Shown here: positions 27,064-35,369 of the stretch, in pieces
How the letters are laid out: each line of letters begins with the position of its first letter
How positions within the stretch are numbered: the stretch's first letter is position 1
Assembly (NCBI RefSeq): GCF_014698475.1
Contig: NZ_JACJTB010000018.1
Location: forward strand, 1-64,000
Length of the DNA: 64,000 nucleotides
Direction: 5' to 3'
DNA from: Nostoc spongiaeforme FACHB-130
GTDB lineage: Bacteria; Cyanobacteriota; Cyanobacteriia; Cyanobacteriales; Nostocaceae
Notes under the pieces: generated by a model
The model's input: only the letters and a program-made list of their open reading frames with translations
What the model was told of the DNA's origin: nothing
The model's database searches: none
Position numbers and translations under genes: made by a program

Positions 27064-27918
27064 TTACATTGCTACCCGTGGATAAAGTCGTCCACAAATT
27101 AAGGTCAAGCCGACTAATGTTAGCAAGAGAATTGTACAGTCCCAACCAAAGCCATATATACTACTTCCATTCGCTAACATCGTGCCACGTAGTGCATCAA
27201 CTTGGTAAGTTAAAGGATTAATATGAGACAAAAACTTTAACCAGTTGGGCATCATAGAAATGGGATAGATGGCATTACTAGCAAAAAACAACGGCATCGT
27301 TAATAACTGTCCAATTCCTGTCATCCGTTCTCTAGTTTTCACCAAACAGCCAATGATTAAGGAAAAGGCGCAAAAACAAGCCGCCCCCAACAGGACAATT
27401 AATAGCACCTGGATAATAGCCAAGGGGTAAAGATTAAGTTTGACACCTAATATTAGTGCTAATACGTAAATAATAAATATTTGAGATAAACAGCGCACTC
27501 CGCAGGCTAAAGACTTACCTAACACCATTGCCACTCTTGGTGTCGGACTGGCAAGAAATTTATGTACAACTCCTAAGTCTCTTTCCCAAATTAGTGTCAT
27601 TCCACCAGTAAATATTGCTACAAATAGCACACTCTGCGCTAAAATACCCGCAGCCATGAAATCTAGATAAGGTAAATCACCTGTGGGAATTGCCCGAATT
27701 TTGGTAAAGACTTGCCCAAAAATCAACAACCACAGTGATGGTTGCACGGCTCGAATTACTAAATCAGTAGGATCATGCCGGAGTTTCCGCACTTCCATCT
27801 CTGCAATCACGAGAGTTTTTGTCAATATTTGAATAGTTGTAGAAATCACATTGTCGCGGTAAGAAAGTTTTGTCTTAACCCAACCGTTGAGCCGTCCGTC
27901 TGGTTCTGACTGTATCAC
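27064..27918 (-). CDS. ABC-2 type transporter permease (DrrB-like)
   Basis: A 284-aa membrane protein with about six segments and the ABC-2 pattern: QPSLWLLIFGQVFTKIRAI after a cytoplasmic N-terminus, then GGMTLIWERDLGVVHKFLASP and FFASNAIYPISMMP near the C-terminal end. It pairs with the ATPase whose gene overlaps its GTG start by 44 bp. DrrAB-like pairs export antibiotics, lipids or polyketides. The GTG start at 27918 makes a usual-length protein; the overlap indicates translational coupling. Confidence 0.87.
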   Translation of the reverse strand: MIQSEPDGRLNGWVKTKLSYRDNVISTTIQILTKTLVIAEMEVRKLRHDPTDLVIRAVQPSLWLLIFGQVFTKIRAIPTGDLPYLDFMAAGILAQSVLFVAIFTGGMTLIWERDLGVVHKFLASPTPRVAMVLGKSLACGVRCLSQIFIIYVLALILGVKLNLYPLAIIQVLLIVLLGAACFCAFSLIIGCLVKTRERMTGIGQLLTMPLFFASNAIYPISMMPNWLKFLSHINPLTYQVDALRGTMLANGSSIYGFGWDCTILLLTLVGLTLICGRLYPRVAM

Positions 27919-28729
27919 TATAGTTAACTCCTGATGTTAATTGATCGCCTGTGTAATGAATAAAGACATCATCTAAGGTTGTATTTGGCTTACCCAAAGA
28001 AGCTTTTAAATCGCTGGGTGTGCCTGTAATCACAACTCGGCCTTGCTGCATAATCGTCACTTTGCTACACAGACTATCGGCTTCTTCTAAAAAGTGAGTA
28101 GTTAAAAATATGGTTGTACCGTAATCTGTACGTAGTTGTTGTACAAGTTGCCATACTTGAGTCCGGGCAATGGGATCTAGCCCTACAGTTGGTTCATCTA
28201 AAAACAAAATCTTGGGTTGGTGCATGATAGATTGGGCAATTTCTAGCTTGCGAATCATGCCCCCAGAATAATTACGTACTAAACGATGGGCGGCTGCTTG
28301 CAAACCCATGAAATCTAGCACTTCTCGGATACGCCTTTGCCTATATTTAACAGGAATATCGTATAGCTTGGCGAAGATTAAGAGGTTTTCGTATCCTGTC
28401 AGACTCCCATCAGCCGAAAGAGCTTGTGGTACATAGCCAAATAGCCTTCTAACAGCAGCAGCCTGATTAGTTACATCATAGCCAGCTATAGTTGCGCTGC
28501 CTGCACTCAGAGGCAATAGCGTAGTCAACATCTTGATGGCTGTGCTTTTACCCGCGCCATTTGGGCCGAGTAAGCCAAATACCTCGCCTTGTTCTACTGT
28601 GATACTCAAATCATTGACAGCAACAGCTTTACCGAAGTAACGCGTTAGTCCTTGTGTTTCTAAAATCACCGCTTTAGGGCGACTAGCAAGTGATTCTGAC
28701 AAATCAATGTTTCCCGTAAGTCTGGTCAC
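27875..28729 (-). CDS. ABC transporter ATP-binding protein (DrrA-like)
   Basis: A 284-aa ABC-2 type ATPase. Walker A is GPNGAGKST near residue 54, the Q-loop sits in GYVPQALSAD, the signature reads YSGGMIRKLEIAQSIMH, Walker B is ILFLDEPTVGLDP and the H-loop TTHFLEEAD. The region LGKPNTTLDDVFIHYTG near residue 255 is the DrrA/CcmA-type C-terminal motif. It drives the overlapping permease at 27064-27918. The three genes on this strand (ATPase, permease, MFS) look like an export unit placed within the organosulfur island. Confidence 0.88.
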   Translation of the reverse strand: MTRLTGNIDLSESLASRPKAVILETQGLTRYFGKAVAVNDLSITVEQGEVFGLLGPNGAGKSTAIKMLTTLLPLSAGSATIAGYDVTNQAAAVRRLFGYVPQALSADGSLTGYENLLIFAKLYDIPVKYRQRRIREVLDFMGLQAAAHRLVRNYSGGMIRKLEIAQSIMHQPKILFLDEPTVGLDPIARTQVWQLVQQLRTDYGTTIFLTTHFLEEADSLCSKVTIMQQGRVVITGTPSDLKASLGKPNTTLDDVFIHYTGDQLTSGVNYSDTVRTRRTAQRLG

Positions 28730-28832
28730 GAGTTTGATGCAGTCCTAATATTTAGTTTAGCTAAATATTAGCTTTACGTATTTTATAAGTCAAGAGTCTA
28801 ATTTGTGTTGGGCGAATTCTGTAATTTTTAAC

Positions 28833-28880
28833 GCATAAATAAGCGATCGCATTTACGTAGGTGCGATCGCTTATTTATGC
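28833..28880. repeat. Perfect 19-bp inverted repeat built on two HIP1 sites
   Basis: Arms 28833-28851 and 28862-28880 are perfect complements, each containing GCGATCGC, with a 10-nt loop. It lies between the phosphatase gene (3' side) and the DrrA-like gene (5' side). It could serve as a terminator-like hairpin for the former, though no T-run follows. Confidence 0.7.
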
Positions 28881-28927
28881 CTGATATGCTTGCAGATATT
28901 AGACAAATCCTTCTCAGTTATTGCAAC

Positions 28928-29350
28928 TTATTTGCCTAATAAGAATTGCTTCAGGTGTGGTTGTTCTAGACTAATTTCTAAATCAGCAGCTTTTTGAGTG
29001 ATTTGCTCATTCGTCAAACCTTCTTGAATTGCATTGGCAATCAAGGCAATTCCTGATGCTCTAGCACCAGCTGCACAGTGAATTAATATCGGCTTGGGTA
29101 AATCAGCAATTTCCGTAAGTGCTGTTTTGGTTAACTCGTGATTTGGTTCTGTAGGTTTTAAAGGGATATTGGCATATTTTAGTCCAGCTGCTTCTGCTTG
29201 CTGCTGTTCGTCACTCAAAAAACCTTGCTCATCAGGCGATCGCAAATTTATCACAGATTTAAAACCCTCAGATGCAGCTTGTTGTAATTGCTCTGGTGTG
29301 AGTTGTCCAGCCGCACTCAAATCATCACTAATCTTTTTAGTATTGGTCAT
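28928..29350 (-). CDS. DUF442/beta-lactamase hydrolase-like tyrosine phosphatase
   Basis: A 140-aa protein of the DUF442 family, related to dual-specificity phosphatases. The P-loop HCAAGARAS near residues 92-100 keeps the Cys and Arg of the HCx5R motif, and FKSVINLRSPDEQG near residue 30 is the family opening. In other bacteria this domain is often fused or adjacent to persulfide dioxygenase (ETHE1-like) and rhodanese domains, so a link to sulfur or sulfide handling is plausible; here it stands alone. It lies 83 bp after the nitroreductase gene on the same strand. Its substrate is not known. Confidence 0.85.
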   Translation of the reverse strand: MTNTKKISDDLSAAGQLTPEQLQQAASEGFKSVINLRSPDEQGFLSDEQQQAEAAGLKYANIPLKPTEPNHELTKTALTEIADLPKPILIHCAAGARASGIALIANAIQEGLTNEQITQKAADLEISLEQPHLKQFLLGK

Positions 29351-29433
29351 ATTAATACGTAAAATTTATGGTGTTGTAGTTTTGGTCTTTCTACAGTGGG
29401 TAGTAGTTCTTTTACTCAAGACCTAGGACTTTT

Positions 29434-30255
29434 CTAACGCAACTCAAACCCCAAATGGTTCAAAACTTGCCGCAACTTATCGCGTCCAGATAAAGACTCA
29501 GGAAACGCAACTCGTTTAGCTGAGTGTTCTGACCAATCACCAGGAACATTCATCTGTTGCGAATCGTAAAATTGTTTCATAATTTGGTTATAAAGCTCAA
29601 TTTCCTGGTCTTGTTTTTCTAATTGATAAGTCTCCCGATGCAATACAGCCGCTTGAGGTAAACGGGGTTTAATTTCCACATTTACTGATGAATCTGCATA
29701 ACCAACACACAACCCAAACACGGTAACAATGTGAGGCGGTAAATTCAACACCTCTGCGACTGCTTCTGGATGATTCCGCAACGCACCGATATAAACTGTT
29801 CCCAAACCCAATGATTCTGCGGCGACAACCGCATTTTGGGCTGCTAATGCTGCATCTATAGCCGCCACCAGAAACATTTCTAGATAATTTAAACCCTCAT
29901 GGGGTAATCCTTGACTGTCGGCAATGTATGTTAATCTCGCCAAATCTGCCAACCACACCAGAAACAAAGGACATTGGCGAATGTGCGCTTGGTTATTCGC
30001 TAATTGCGATAACTTTTCTTTACGTTGTGCATCTTCAACAGCAACTACACTCCAAGTTTGGAGATTTGAAGAAGTAGATGCAGACTGCGCTGCTGCTACT
30101 AAAGTTTCTAGAGTGTTTGGTGGTAATGGTTCACTCAGATAAGCACGAATCGAACGATGAGATAGTAAGTTAGTTATAGTCTCATTCCAACGAATATCTG
30201 TGTGGAAAACATCTACACCATAACGACGGTTGAGTAACTCAGTGCGATCGCTCAT
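29434..30255 (-). CDS. Nitroreductase family protein (NfsA/Frp-like)
   Basis: A 273-aa FMN-dependent oxidoreductase. The N-terminal RSIRAYLSEPLP near residues 34-45 and SASTSSNLQTWSVV form the FMN phosphate site, and GLGTVYIGALRNHPEAVAEVLNLP is the NfsA/Frp-type core. Length and the C-terminal extension match NADPH-dependent nitro/flavin reductases. Some members act as flavin reductases supplying FMNH2 to monooxygenases, which would suit the unlinked NtaA/DszA-type enzyme at 17805. It starts 11 bp after the SsuA-like gene stop on the same strand, implying one operon: binding protein, nitroreductase, phosphatase. Confidence 0.87.
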   Translation of the reverse strand: MSDRTELLNRRYGVDVFHTDIRWNETITNLLSHRSIRAYLSEPLPPNTLETLVAAAQSASTSSNLQTWSVVAVEDAQRKEKLSQLANNQAHIRQCPLFLVWLADLARLTYIADSQGLPHEGLNYLEMFLVAAIDAALAAQNAVVAAESLGLGTVYIGALRNHPEAVAEVLNLPPHIVTVFGLCVGYADSSVNVEIKPRLPQAAVLHRETYQLEKQDQEIELYNQIMKQFYDSQQMNVPGDWSEHSAKRVAFPESLSGRDKLRQVLNHLGFELR

Positions 30256-30266
30256 AATGACGAATA

Positions 30267-31376
30267 CTAATTATTGAGTGTTTTAGGTGAAAAAGCTGCA
30301 TATTGCTCAGGTGTCAGCATGGCTTGTTTCACATCAATTTGTTTGGGAATTAATTTTAGTTCATAGAATTTATCAGCGACTTGCTGCTGGAGAGTGATTA
30401 ATTCCTGGGTAATTGGTCTAATTCCAAAGTTTCTTCTATTTGTACTTTTCTTCATAGTTTCCAAATCAATACCCAAAATAGGAGCGAGAGTCGTCGCCAT
30501 TTCATCTCGATTTTGAGCAGACCATGCTTCCAAATTTTGAATTTCTTCTAAGATAGCTTTAATAATCTCTGGTTGCTGGTTGGCAAACTTTTGACTAGCA
30601 AGGTAATATCCTCCTTGCTTATTAATTCCTTTACCATCAATTAACACACGAGCATTAGCTGATTCTTCTGCTGCTGCATAAAAGGGGTCCCAAATTGACC
30701 AAGCATCAATACTACCTTTGACAAAGGCAGCACGCGCATCGGCTGGAGGTAAATATATAGGCTGAATATCACTATATTTCAGACCATATTTTTCTAATAT
30801 TTGTACCAGCAGATAATGTGCGCTAGAACCTTTTTGAAAAGCAATCTTTTTTCCTTTGAGGTCATTGACTGTTTTGATGGCAGAATTTTGCGGAACAAGA
30901 ATTGCCGAATTCGCAGGGCTAGGGTTAATTCCTGCTATATATGTAATGGCAGCACCAGCAGCTTGAGCAAAAATTGGTGGTGATTCTCCTGTATGACCTA
31001 TATCGATACTACCAACATTCATCGCTTCTAAAAGTTGTGGCCCAGCCGGAAATTCAATCCATTCAACAGATACGCCTTCAGGTTGTAGTCGCTTTTCTAA
31101 AAGTCCTTTACTTTTTAACAGAATTGCAGATTTTTGATAGCCAAATCTAACTACTGATACTTTATTTTGAGTAGAGTTATTGGCAGATACATTAGTAGGA
31201 TTACTTGTATTCTGTGTTGTACAAGCGGCAAATAACAAGCTCAGACATAAGCCAGCAATAAAAGCACCAGCTACAGAAAAAGGGATGACAGAGAAGAATT
31301 TATGTTGACGTACAACATGAGAAAACAAAAACCTCTTTAATACGGTAAAAAATTTGTAAAAGATAAAATTAATCAT
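30267..31376 (-). CDS. Aliphatic sulfonate ABC transporter substrate-binding lipoprotein (SsuA-like)
   Basis: A 369-aa lipoprotein with an unusually long charged N-terminus before the hydrophobic stretch and LFAAC lipobox (Cys52). The mature domain matches SsuA: VVRFGYQKSAILL, GPQLLEAMNVGSIDIGHTGESP, FAQAAGAAITY, then IDAWSIWDPFYAAAE. It is a diverged paralog of the protein at 24608. Downstream on the same strand follow nitroreductase and DUF442 phosphatase genes with tight spacing. A candidate shared regulatory site lies about 160 bp upstream pointing at this gene. No pump genes are adjacent. Confidence 0.88.
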   Translation of the reverse strand: MINFIFYKFFTVLKRFLFSHVVRQHKFFSVIPFSVAGAFIAGLCLSLLFAACTTQNTSNPTNVSANNSTQNKVSVVRFGYQKSAILLKSKGLLEKRLQPEGVSVEWIEFPAGPQLLEAMNVGSIDIGHTGESPPIFAQAAGAAITYIAGINPSPANSAILVPQNSAIKTVNDLKGKKIAFQKGSSAHYLLVQILEKYGLKYSDIQPIYLPPADARAAFVKGSIDAWSIWDPFYAAAEESANARVLIDGKGINKQGGYYLASQKFANQQPEIIKAILEEIQNLEAWSAQNRDEMATTLAPILGIDLETMKKSTNRRNFGIRPITQELITLQQQVADKFYELKLIPKQIDVKQAMLTPEQYAAFSPKTLNN

Positions 31377-31535
31377 TTAATCTCCAGTAGGATTTAAATT
31401 GAATAGAGAAATATGAACAGTAAATTTGATGCAGAGAACGCCAATCTAGATTGAAGCATTTGCATCAACATATATTTAGGTTTTCACATACATAAATAAA
31501 TCAGTCTAAAACAGTGATTAACTGACATGAATTCA

Positions 31536-31566
31536 ATAATACACTAAGTTGACCAAATTTTAGTAG
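31536..31566 (-). promoter_or_regulatory. Candidate shared regulatory site, copy 4
   Basis: Read on the minus strand: CTACTA (31566-31561), 16 nt, GTGTATTAT. The left part CTACTAAAATTTGGTCAAC differs from copy 2 at three of 19 positions; the right half is weaker than in the other copies. The right end includes TATTAT and points to the SsuA-like gene at 31376. Confidence 0.5.
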
Positions 31567-31910
31567 TATAATCTTATAAGATTGTATTGTTTCAGAAAAA
31601 CTGTGGTTAAAAAGTGTTTATTGCTACGTTAATCTCAGTATTTGAAAGCTAAAAAACAAACTTGATTAATTGATAAGGTTATGGTAAATTTTAGATTTTT
31701 AATATTAAATACGGTAAATGGATGGGTTTTTTATACTTAAATTAAGCGTTATATTATAGGATTGTGAGACAGCAAAAATCATAAAAAATCTTTATTGAAT
31801 TTAGCACTTGGTAGATATACACCAATGTTGTTTCGTTACTAAAGATTATGGTGTAAGAGAAAATTGCTGTAATTGCGATCGCATATTACTCAGCTATACT
31901 CAAAAAGTGA
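31567..31910. other. AT-rich divergent promoter region
   Basis: No ORF or strong hairpin is seen in this AT-rich stretch between the diverging SsuA-like (-) and dehydrogenase (+) genes. A HIP1 site lies at 31875-31882, and AAGGAG at 31911-31916 is the ribosome site of the dehydrogenase gene. Confidence 0.4.
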
Positions 31911-31925
31911 AAGGAGTAGAGTATT

Positions 31926-32876
31926 GTGAAGCTCATTCTACCGATAGAAGTTGCTGATGAGATTCAGCCGCATCTACCTAAAAATACACAAATTGTCCGA
32001 GCAGATGTTGATGGCAATATTGATGGTGATGCGACAGATGCGGAAGTATATTTCAGTTGGTTGTATTATATTAAACCTACAACTTTACAGAAGGTTTTAG
32101 ATTCAGCACCTAAATTACGTTGGCATCAAGCCACAAATGCAGGTGTCAATAACATTCTGACACCACAGTATTTAGAACGTGAAATTATCCTAACTAACGG
32201 TGCGGGGCTTCATGCTATTCCTATAGCTGAATTTGTTCTAGCTTATATGTTGTCTTACTCCAAAAATTTTCTGAAGTTGCATGAATTACAAACTCAAAAA
32301 AGTTGGCAAAGAAGTTTTAGAAATGAAGAATTGCTAGACAAAACATTGTTAATTATCGGTGCAGGTGGAATTGGACAAGAAATTGCCAAGCGTGCGAAAG
32401 CTTTTGGTTTAAAAATTTTTGGTAGTCGCCGTAATCCGCAACCATTACCTAACTTTGATAAAGTGGTAGGTACAAATGAATGGAAATCACTCTTAGCGGA
32501 AGCTCACTATGTGGTGATTGCTACACCTCTGACTAAAGAAACTAAAGGACTAATTGATGCAGAAGTATTCAGCCTCATGCGTCCCGATGCTTATCTAATT
32601 AATATTGCGCGTGGTGCAATTGTTGATGAAGCTGAACTTATCAAAGCATTACAGACAGGTAAAATTGCTGGTGCAGCTTTAGATACAGTATTTACAGAAC
32701 CGCTATCTCCAGAAAGCCCTTTGTGGACTCAACCAAATATTTTTATTACACCCCACTGTTCTGGGCATTCTCCGCAAACCAAACAGCGAGCAATTTCACT
32801 ATTTCTTGATAATTTTACACGCTACTATAACGGCAAACCTATGCGGAATATTGTAGATAAAGACGCTGGTTACTAA
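31926..32876 (+). CDS. D-isomer specific 2-hydroxyacid dehydrogenase
   Basis: A 316-aa NAD(P)-dependent dehydrogenase. The Rossmann motif GAGGIGQEIAKRAKAFG is at about residues 146-162. The catalytic Arg, Glu and His are in NIARGAIVDE near residue 235, VFTEPLSPESPLW near residue 258 and TPHCSGHS near residue 280. An Arg after the second strand (GSRRNPQ) suggests NADP. The GTG start is well placed after AAGGAG. It is most like the phosphoglycerate/glyoxylate reductase-type enzymes acting on 2-oxoacids. It diverges from the SsuA-like gene and could share its control region; a metabolic link is not shown. Confidence 0.88.
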   Translation: MKLILPIEVADEIQPHLPKNTQIVRADVDGNIDGDATDAEVYFSWLYYIKPTTLQKVLDSAPKLRWHQATNAGVNNILTPQYLEREIILTNGAGLHAIPIAEFVLAYMLSYSKNFLKLHELQTQKSWQRSFRNEELLDKTLLIIGAGGIGQEIAKRAKAFGLKIFGSRRNPQPLPNFDKVVGTNEWKSLLAEAHYVVIATPLTKETKGLIDAEVFSLMRPDAYLINIARGAIVDEAELIKALQTGKIAGAALDTVFTEPLSPESPLWTQPNIFITPHCSGHSPQTKQRAISLFLDNFTRYYNGKPMRNIVDKDAGY

Positions 32877-32943
32877 TAAATAATAAATTTATAAGGTGAG
32901 CAATGCCCACCTTACAACAGTTTAAAATTTTTGGTGCTGCTGT

Positions 32944-33468
32944 TTAGTCATTTGGGTAAAATTGTAAGCGAGCTACACCAAGAGATTGACTTTCTGTATT
33001 CTGATTTGCAGGAGCAGCCTTGAGATCAAATAAATAAACTCCCTCATAAATAGGATTACGGTACGGTTTGAGAGCAATTTTTACTGTTGTGCCTGTTGGT
33101 AAAGGCTGTGCGAATTGAATTGTTACTGAACCGTTTTCAGTTGAGTTACTTATCGAAGAAATAGGCAGATTTTGGCTTGTGCGATCGCTCCTTTCCACAA
33201 AAGCTCTACTCTGTTTGATATCATACTCAATATCTTCGCTGCCTTGAATCTGCGTCAGCGTCACTTGTTGTAAAGGTTCTGCCCCAGAAGCAGGTATGGT
33301 AACAGTGAAGTAATAAGTTGCTGCTGCTGCACTCGTTTGATTATATGTAGTGCTGGCATCAAGGGCATAGGTTTTGGAAACAGGTAGCATACATATTCCA
33401 AAACTAGCAACCAACAAAGCTTTAGATAATATAGAAGTATTTTTCATGGCATTACTAATATAGTTCAT
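32944..33468 (-). CDS. DUF2808 domain-containing exported protein
   Basis: A 174-aa protein of the cyanobacterial DUF2808 family. A signal peptide is visible (hydrophobic ALLVASFGICMLPV, likely cleavage after TYA), so it is periplasmic or secreted. The mature part holds family segments TYYFTVTIPASGAEPLQQVTL, TVKIALKPYRNP and GVYLFDLKA. Its function is unknown. The start is uncertain: ATG 33468 opens the frame, while ATG 33447 gives the more typical signal peptide opening KNTSILSK. It converges with the dehydrogenase gene and seems monocistronic. Confidence 0.82.
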   Translation of the reverse strand: MNYISNAMKNTSILSKALLVASFGICMLPVSKTYALDASTTYNQTSAAAATYYFTVTIPASGAEPLQQVTLTQIQGSEDIEYDIKQSRAFVERSDRTSQNLPISSISNSTENGSVTIQFAQPLPTGTTVKIALKPYRNPIYEGVYLFDLKAAPANQNTESQSLGVARLQFYPND

Positions 33469-33519
33469 AGGTAAATTTTTTCTAAAATCAACCTGGATAA
33501 ATTTTCATTTATGTATTTA

Positions 33520-33630
33520 TACCAATTCTGTATGAAGATGCACTGAATTAAAGAACGAACCACAAAGGGCGCAAAGGACACAAAGAAAGAAGAGATAAAA
33601 GATTAAATGCAACCTCACATAGAATTGGTA
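33520..33630. repeat. MITE-like element, family B, copy 1
   Basis: A 111-bp unit starting TACCAATTCTGTATG and ending CACATAGAATTGGTA, a near-perfect terminal inverted repeat. The interior (GAAGATGCACTGAATTAAAG, then AACGAACCAC and ACACAAAGAAAGA) recurs at 52577-52712. It is non-coding. Confidence 0.8.
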
Positions 33631-33987
33631 TTAATTGTTCTTAGTTCCAAGATAAGACAGGGCAAATAATAAAAGCAAATATTATTTATTCTTAAAATCA
33701 TAAATAAAAGTTTTGAATAATCTTTATTATGCTGTAACTCCATAACTTACAAGTCCGGGTATAAATGGCTTTGAGGTTTGTGACTACAATATGGAGTTCC
33801 GCGCAATTTCTAGAAGCTTTGCCTGTGATGCTTTTGGGGCGGTCGCCTTTCTTACCCTAATATAAGGGTATAAAATTATATTGTAAATACTTAAATAAAA
33901 AATATTTTGTGGTTTGCTTTTGAACAGGAATTACGCACAAAAATTATCTGTGGAGATTGGGTGTAAGGATTTTGAATAAGTACATCA

Positions 33988-34248
33988 CTATGCCAAAATC
34001 GCTGTTACTTCCGAGTTAATTGGGAAATCCCGCTTTATTTGGGTTTTCAGTCCTTCTTTCAAGACCAAGCCATCTTCATACACCACAACCGATTCCCGAA
34101 ACTGAATCACACTGTTAGTAATATGTTTCCACTTCAAAGCAATTGCCTCAGATGGTCTACATCCAGTAAAAAACAGGAAGCGTACATAATGGGTGTAATG
34201 GCTGTAGTAGCGATCATGTCGGTAACTTAGCGGTGTGGTTTCGATGCT
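33988..34248 (-). pseudogene. Remnant of a phage-type tyrosine recombinase (integrase)
   Basis: An 86-codon open frame without a start codon, closed by TAG at 33990-33988, reads as part of a tyrosine recombinase catalytic domain. YRHDRYYSHYTHYVRFLFF leads to TGCRPSEAIALKWKHI, which holds the first catalytic Arg. It continues to LKTQIKRDFPINSEV with the beta-hairpin Lys. The C-terminal HxxR and Tyr are missing and the N-terminal DNA-binding domain is gone. On the minus strand it lies just downstream of the tRNA-Phe 3' end, the classic place for an integrase, so it is likely the fossil of an element once inserted there. Confidence 0.75.
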
Positions 34249-34314
34249 TTAACTTTATAAGGCAATACGGTTCCGATAAGAAAACTAAATGACAACAAAA
34301 CTTACAAATAAATC

Positions 34315-34352
34315 AAAAACCCTCTGAAATTCAACGATTTCAAGGGGTTTTT
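34315..34352 (-). terminator. Terminator of tRNA-Phe
   Basis: AAAAACCC-TC-TGAAAT, a short loop, ATTTCA-A-GGGGTTTTT form a stem with an A-run on one side and T-run on the other, starting 5 nt beyond the tRNA 3' end. It can terminate transcription in both directions. Confidence 0.7.
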
Positions 34353-34357
34353 AGCGA

Positions 34358-34430
<73 letters not shown>

Positions 34431-34507
34431 GGTTGCTTTGTTTTTGCGCCACGATTTATAATCTTAGCAAACGAAAAATGATTCTGCAAGGGTCATCTAA
34501 AAAAAAG

Positions 34508-35365
34508 TTATGCAGTTTGCCAACCCAGCTTGATGACAACGAACACAGCGATGAATAGCAAAAACTGAACCAGTACAATACTAGGGCCAGAAGCAAGGTT
34601 AAAAATCCCGGAAACGAGAATACCAGCAATGCTGCTAATTGAACCAACTATGACCGACATCCACAAAAAACGGCTAAACTGCTGACTCATCAGCTTGGCT
34701 GTCGCGGCGGGTATCACCAAAAAGGCGTTAACTAGTAAAACTCCCACGGCTTTAATCGCCACAGCAACGGCTAGTGACAGCAGCACCACAAAGGCGTAAC
34801 GATATAATTCCACGGGAATACCTTGGACTTTGGCAACATCAGGATTGAGGGTGAGTAAAATTTGCTGGCGCAAAGTCGAGAATAAAAATATAGCACCGCC
34901 TACAAGGATGAGTAGGGTTAAAACCAAATCGGTGGCATCAATAGCGAGAATATCGCCAAACAGCACGCCCATCAAGTTACCCCGATACCCCTGAATCAAG
35001 CTAGAAAGAATGACACCGATCGCCAATGCACCAGAAAGAACTATACTCAGTACGCTATCACTGCCTAAATCGGTTTTATCGACAAAGTAAAGGACAACAA
35101 CACCAAAAACCAAGGTAAAGGGCAGTAGCATCCAAGTAGGATTTAACTGTAGCAGCACACCCAAGGCTACACCAACTAAAGCCGCATGACCAACCGCATG
35201 ACTAAAAAACGATAATTGTCGTAAAGTGACAAAGCAGCCGAGTAACCCTCCCAGTATGCCCATCAACACCGCACCAATCAGCGCCCGTTGCATAAAGGGA
35301 AATTGTAATAAACTCACCAAATCTTGACTGCTGGCAATGGCTAACTCTGCAATGGGGTAATTCAT
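34508..35365 (-). CDS. Metal ABC transporter permease (ZnuB/MntB-like, ABC-3 family)
   Basis: A 285-aa membrane protein with about eight hydrophobic segments. Family marks are RALIGAVLMGILGGLLGCFV near residue 25, LSFFSHAVGHAALVGVALG near residue 50 and AVGVLLVNAFLVIPAATAKL near residue 205, typical of Zn/Mn permeases. I chose ATG 35365; the frame stays open further upstream only because it runs through a tandem repeat that would encode a Pro-Thr-Leu tract. No ATPase or binding-protein gene is beside it, so it is an orphan in this window. The promoter area is occupied by an STRR-bearing dispersed repeat. Confidence 0.87.
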   Translation of the reverse strand: MNYPIAELAIASSQDLVSLLQFPFMQRALIGAVLMGILGGLLGCFVTLRQLSFFSHAVGHAALVGVALGVLLQLNPTWMLLPFTLVFGVVVLYFVDKTDLGSDSVLSIVLSGALAIGVILSSLIQGYRGNLMGVLFGDILAIDATDLVLTLLILVGGAIFLFSTLRQQILLTLNPDVAKVQGIPVELYRYAFVVLLSLAVAVAIKAVGVLLVNAFLVIPAATAKLMSQQFSRFLWMSVIVGSISSIAGILVSGIFNLASGPSIVLVQFLLFIAVFVVIKLGWQTA

Positions 35366-35369
35366 ATAA

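Noticed and set aside
34039-34230. 63-aa plus-strand ORF
   Set aside because: It is antisense to the integrase remnant, whose minus-strand frame gives clear recombinase motifs.
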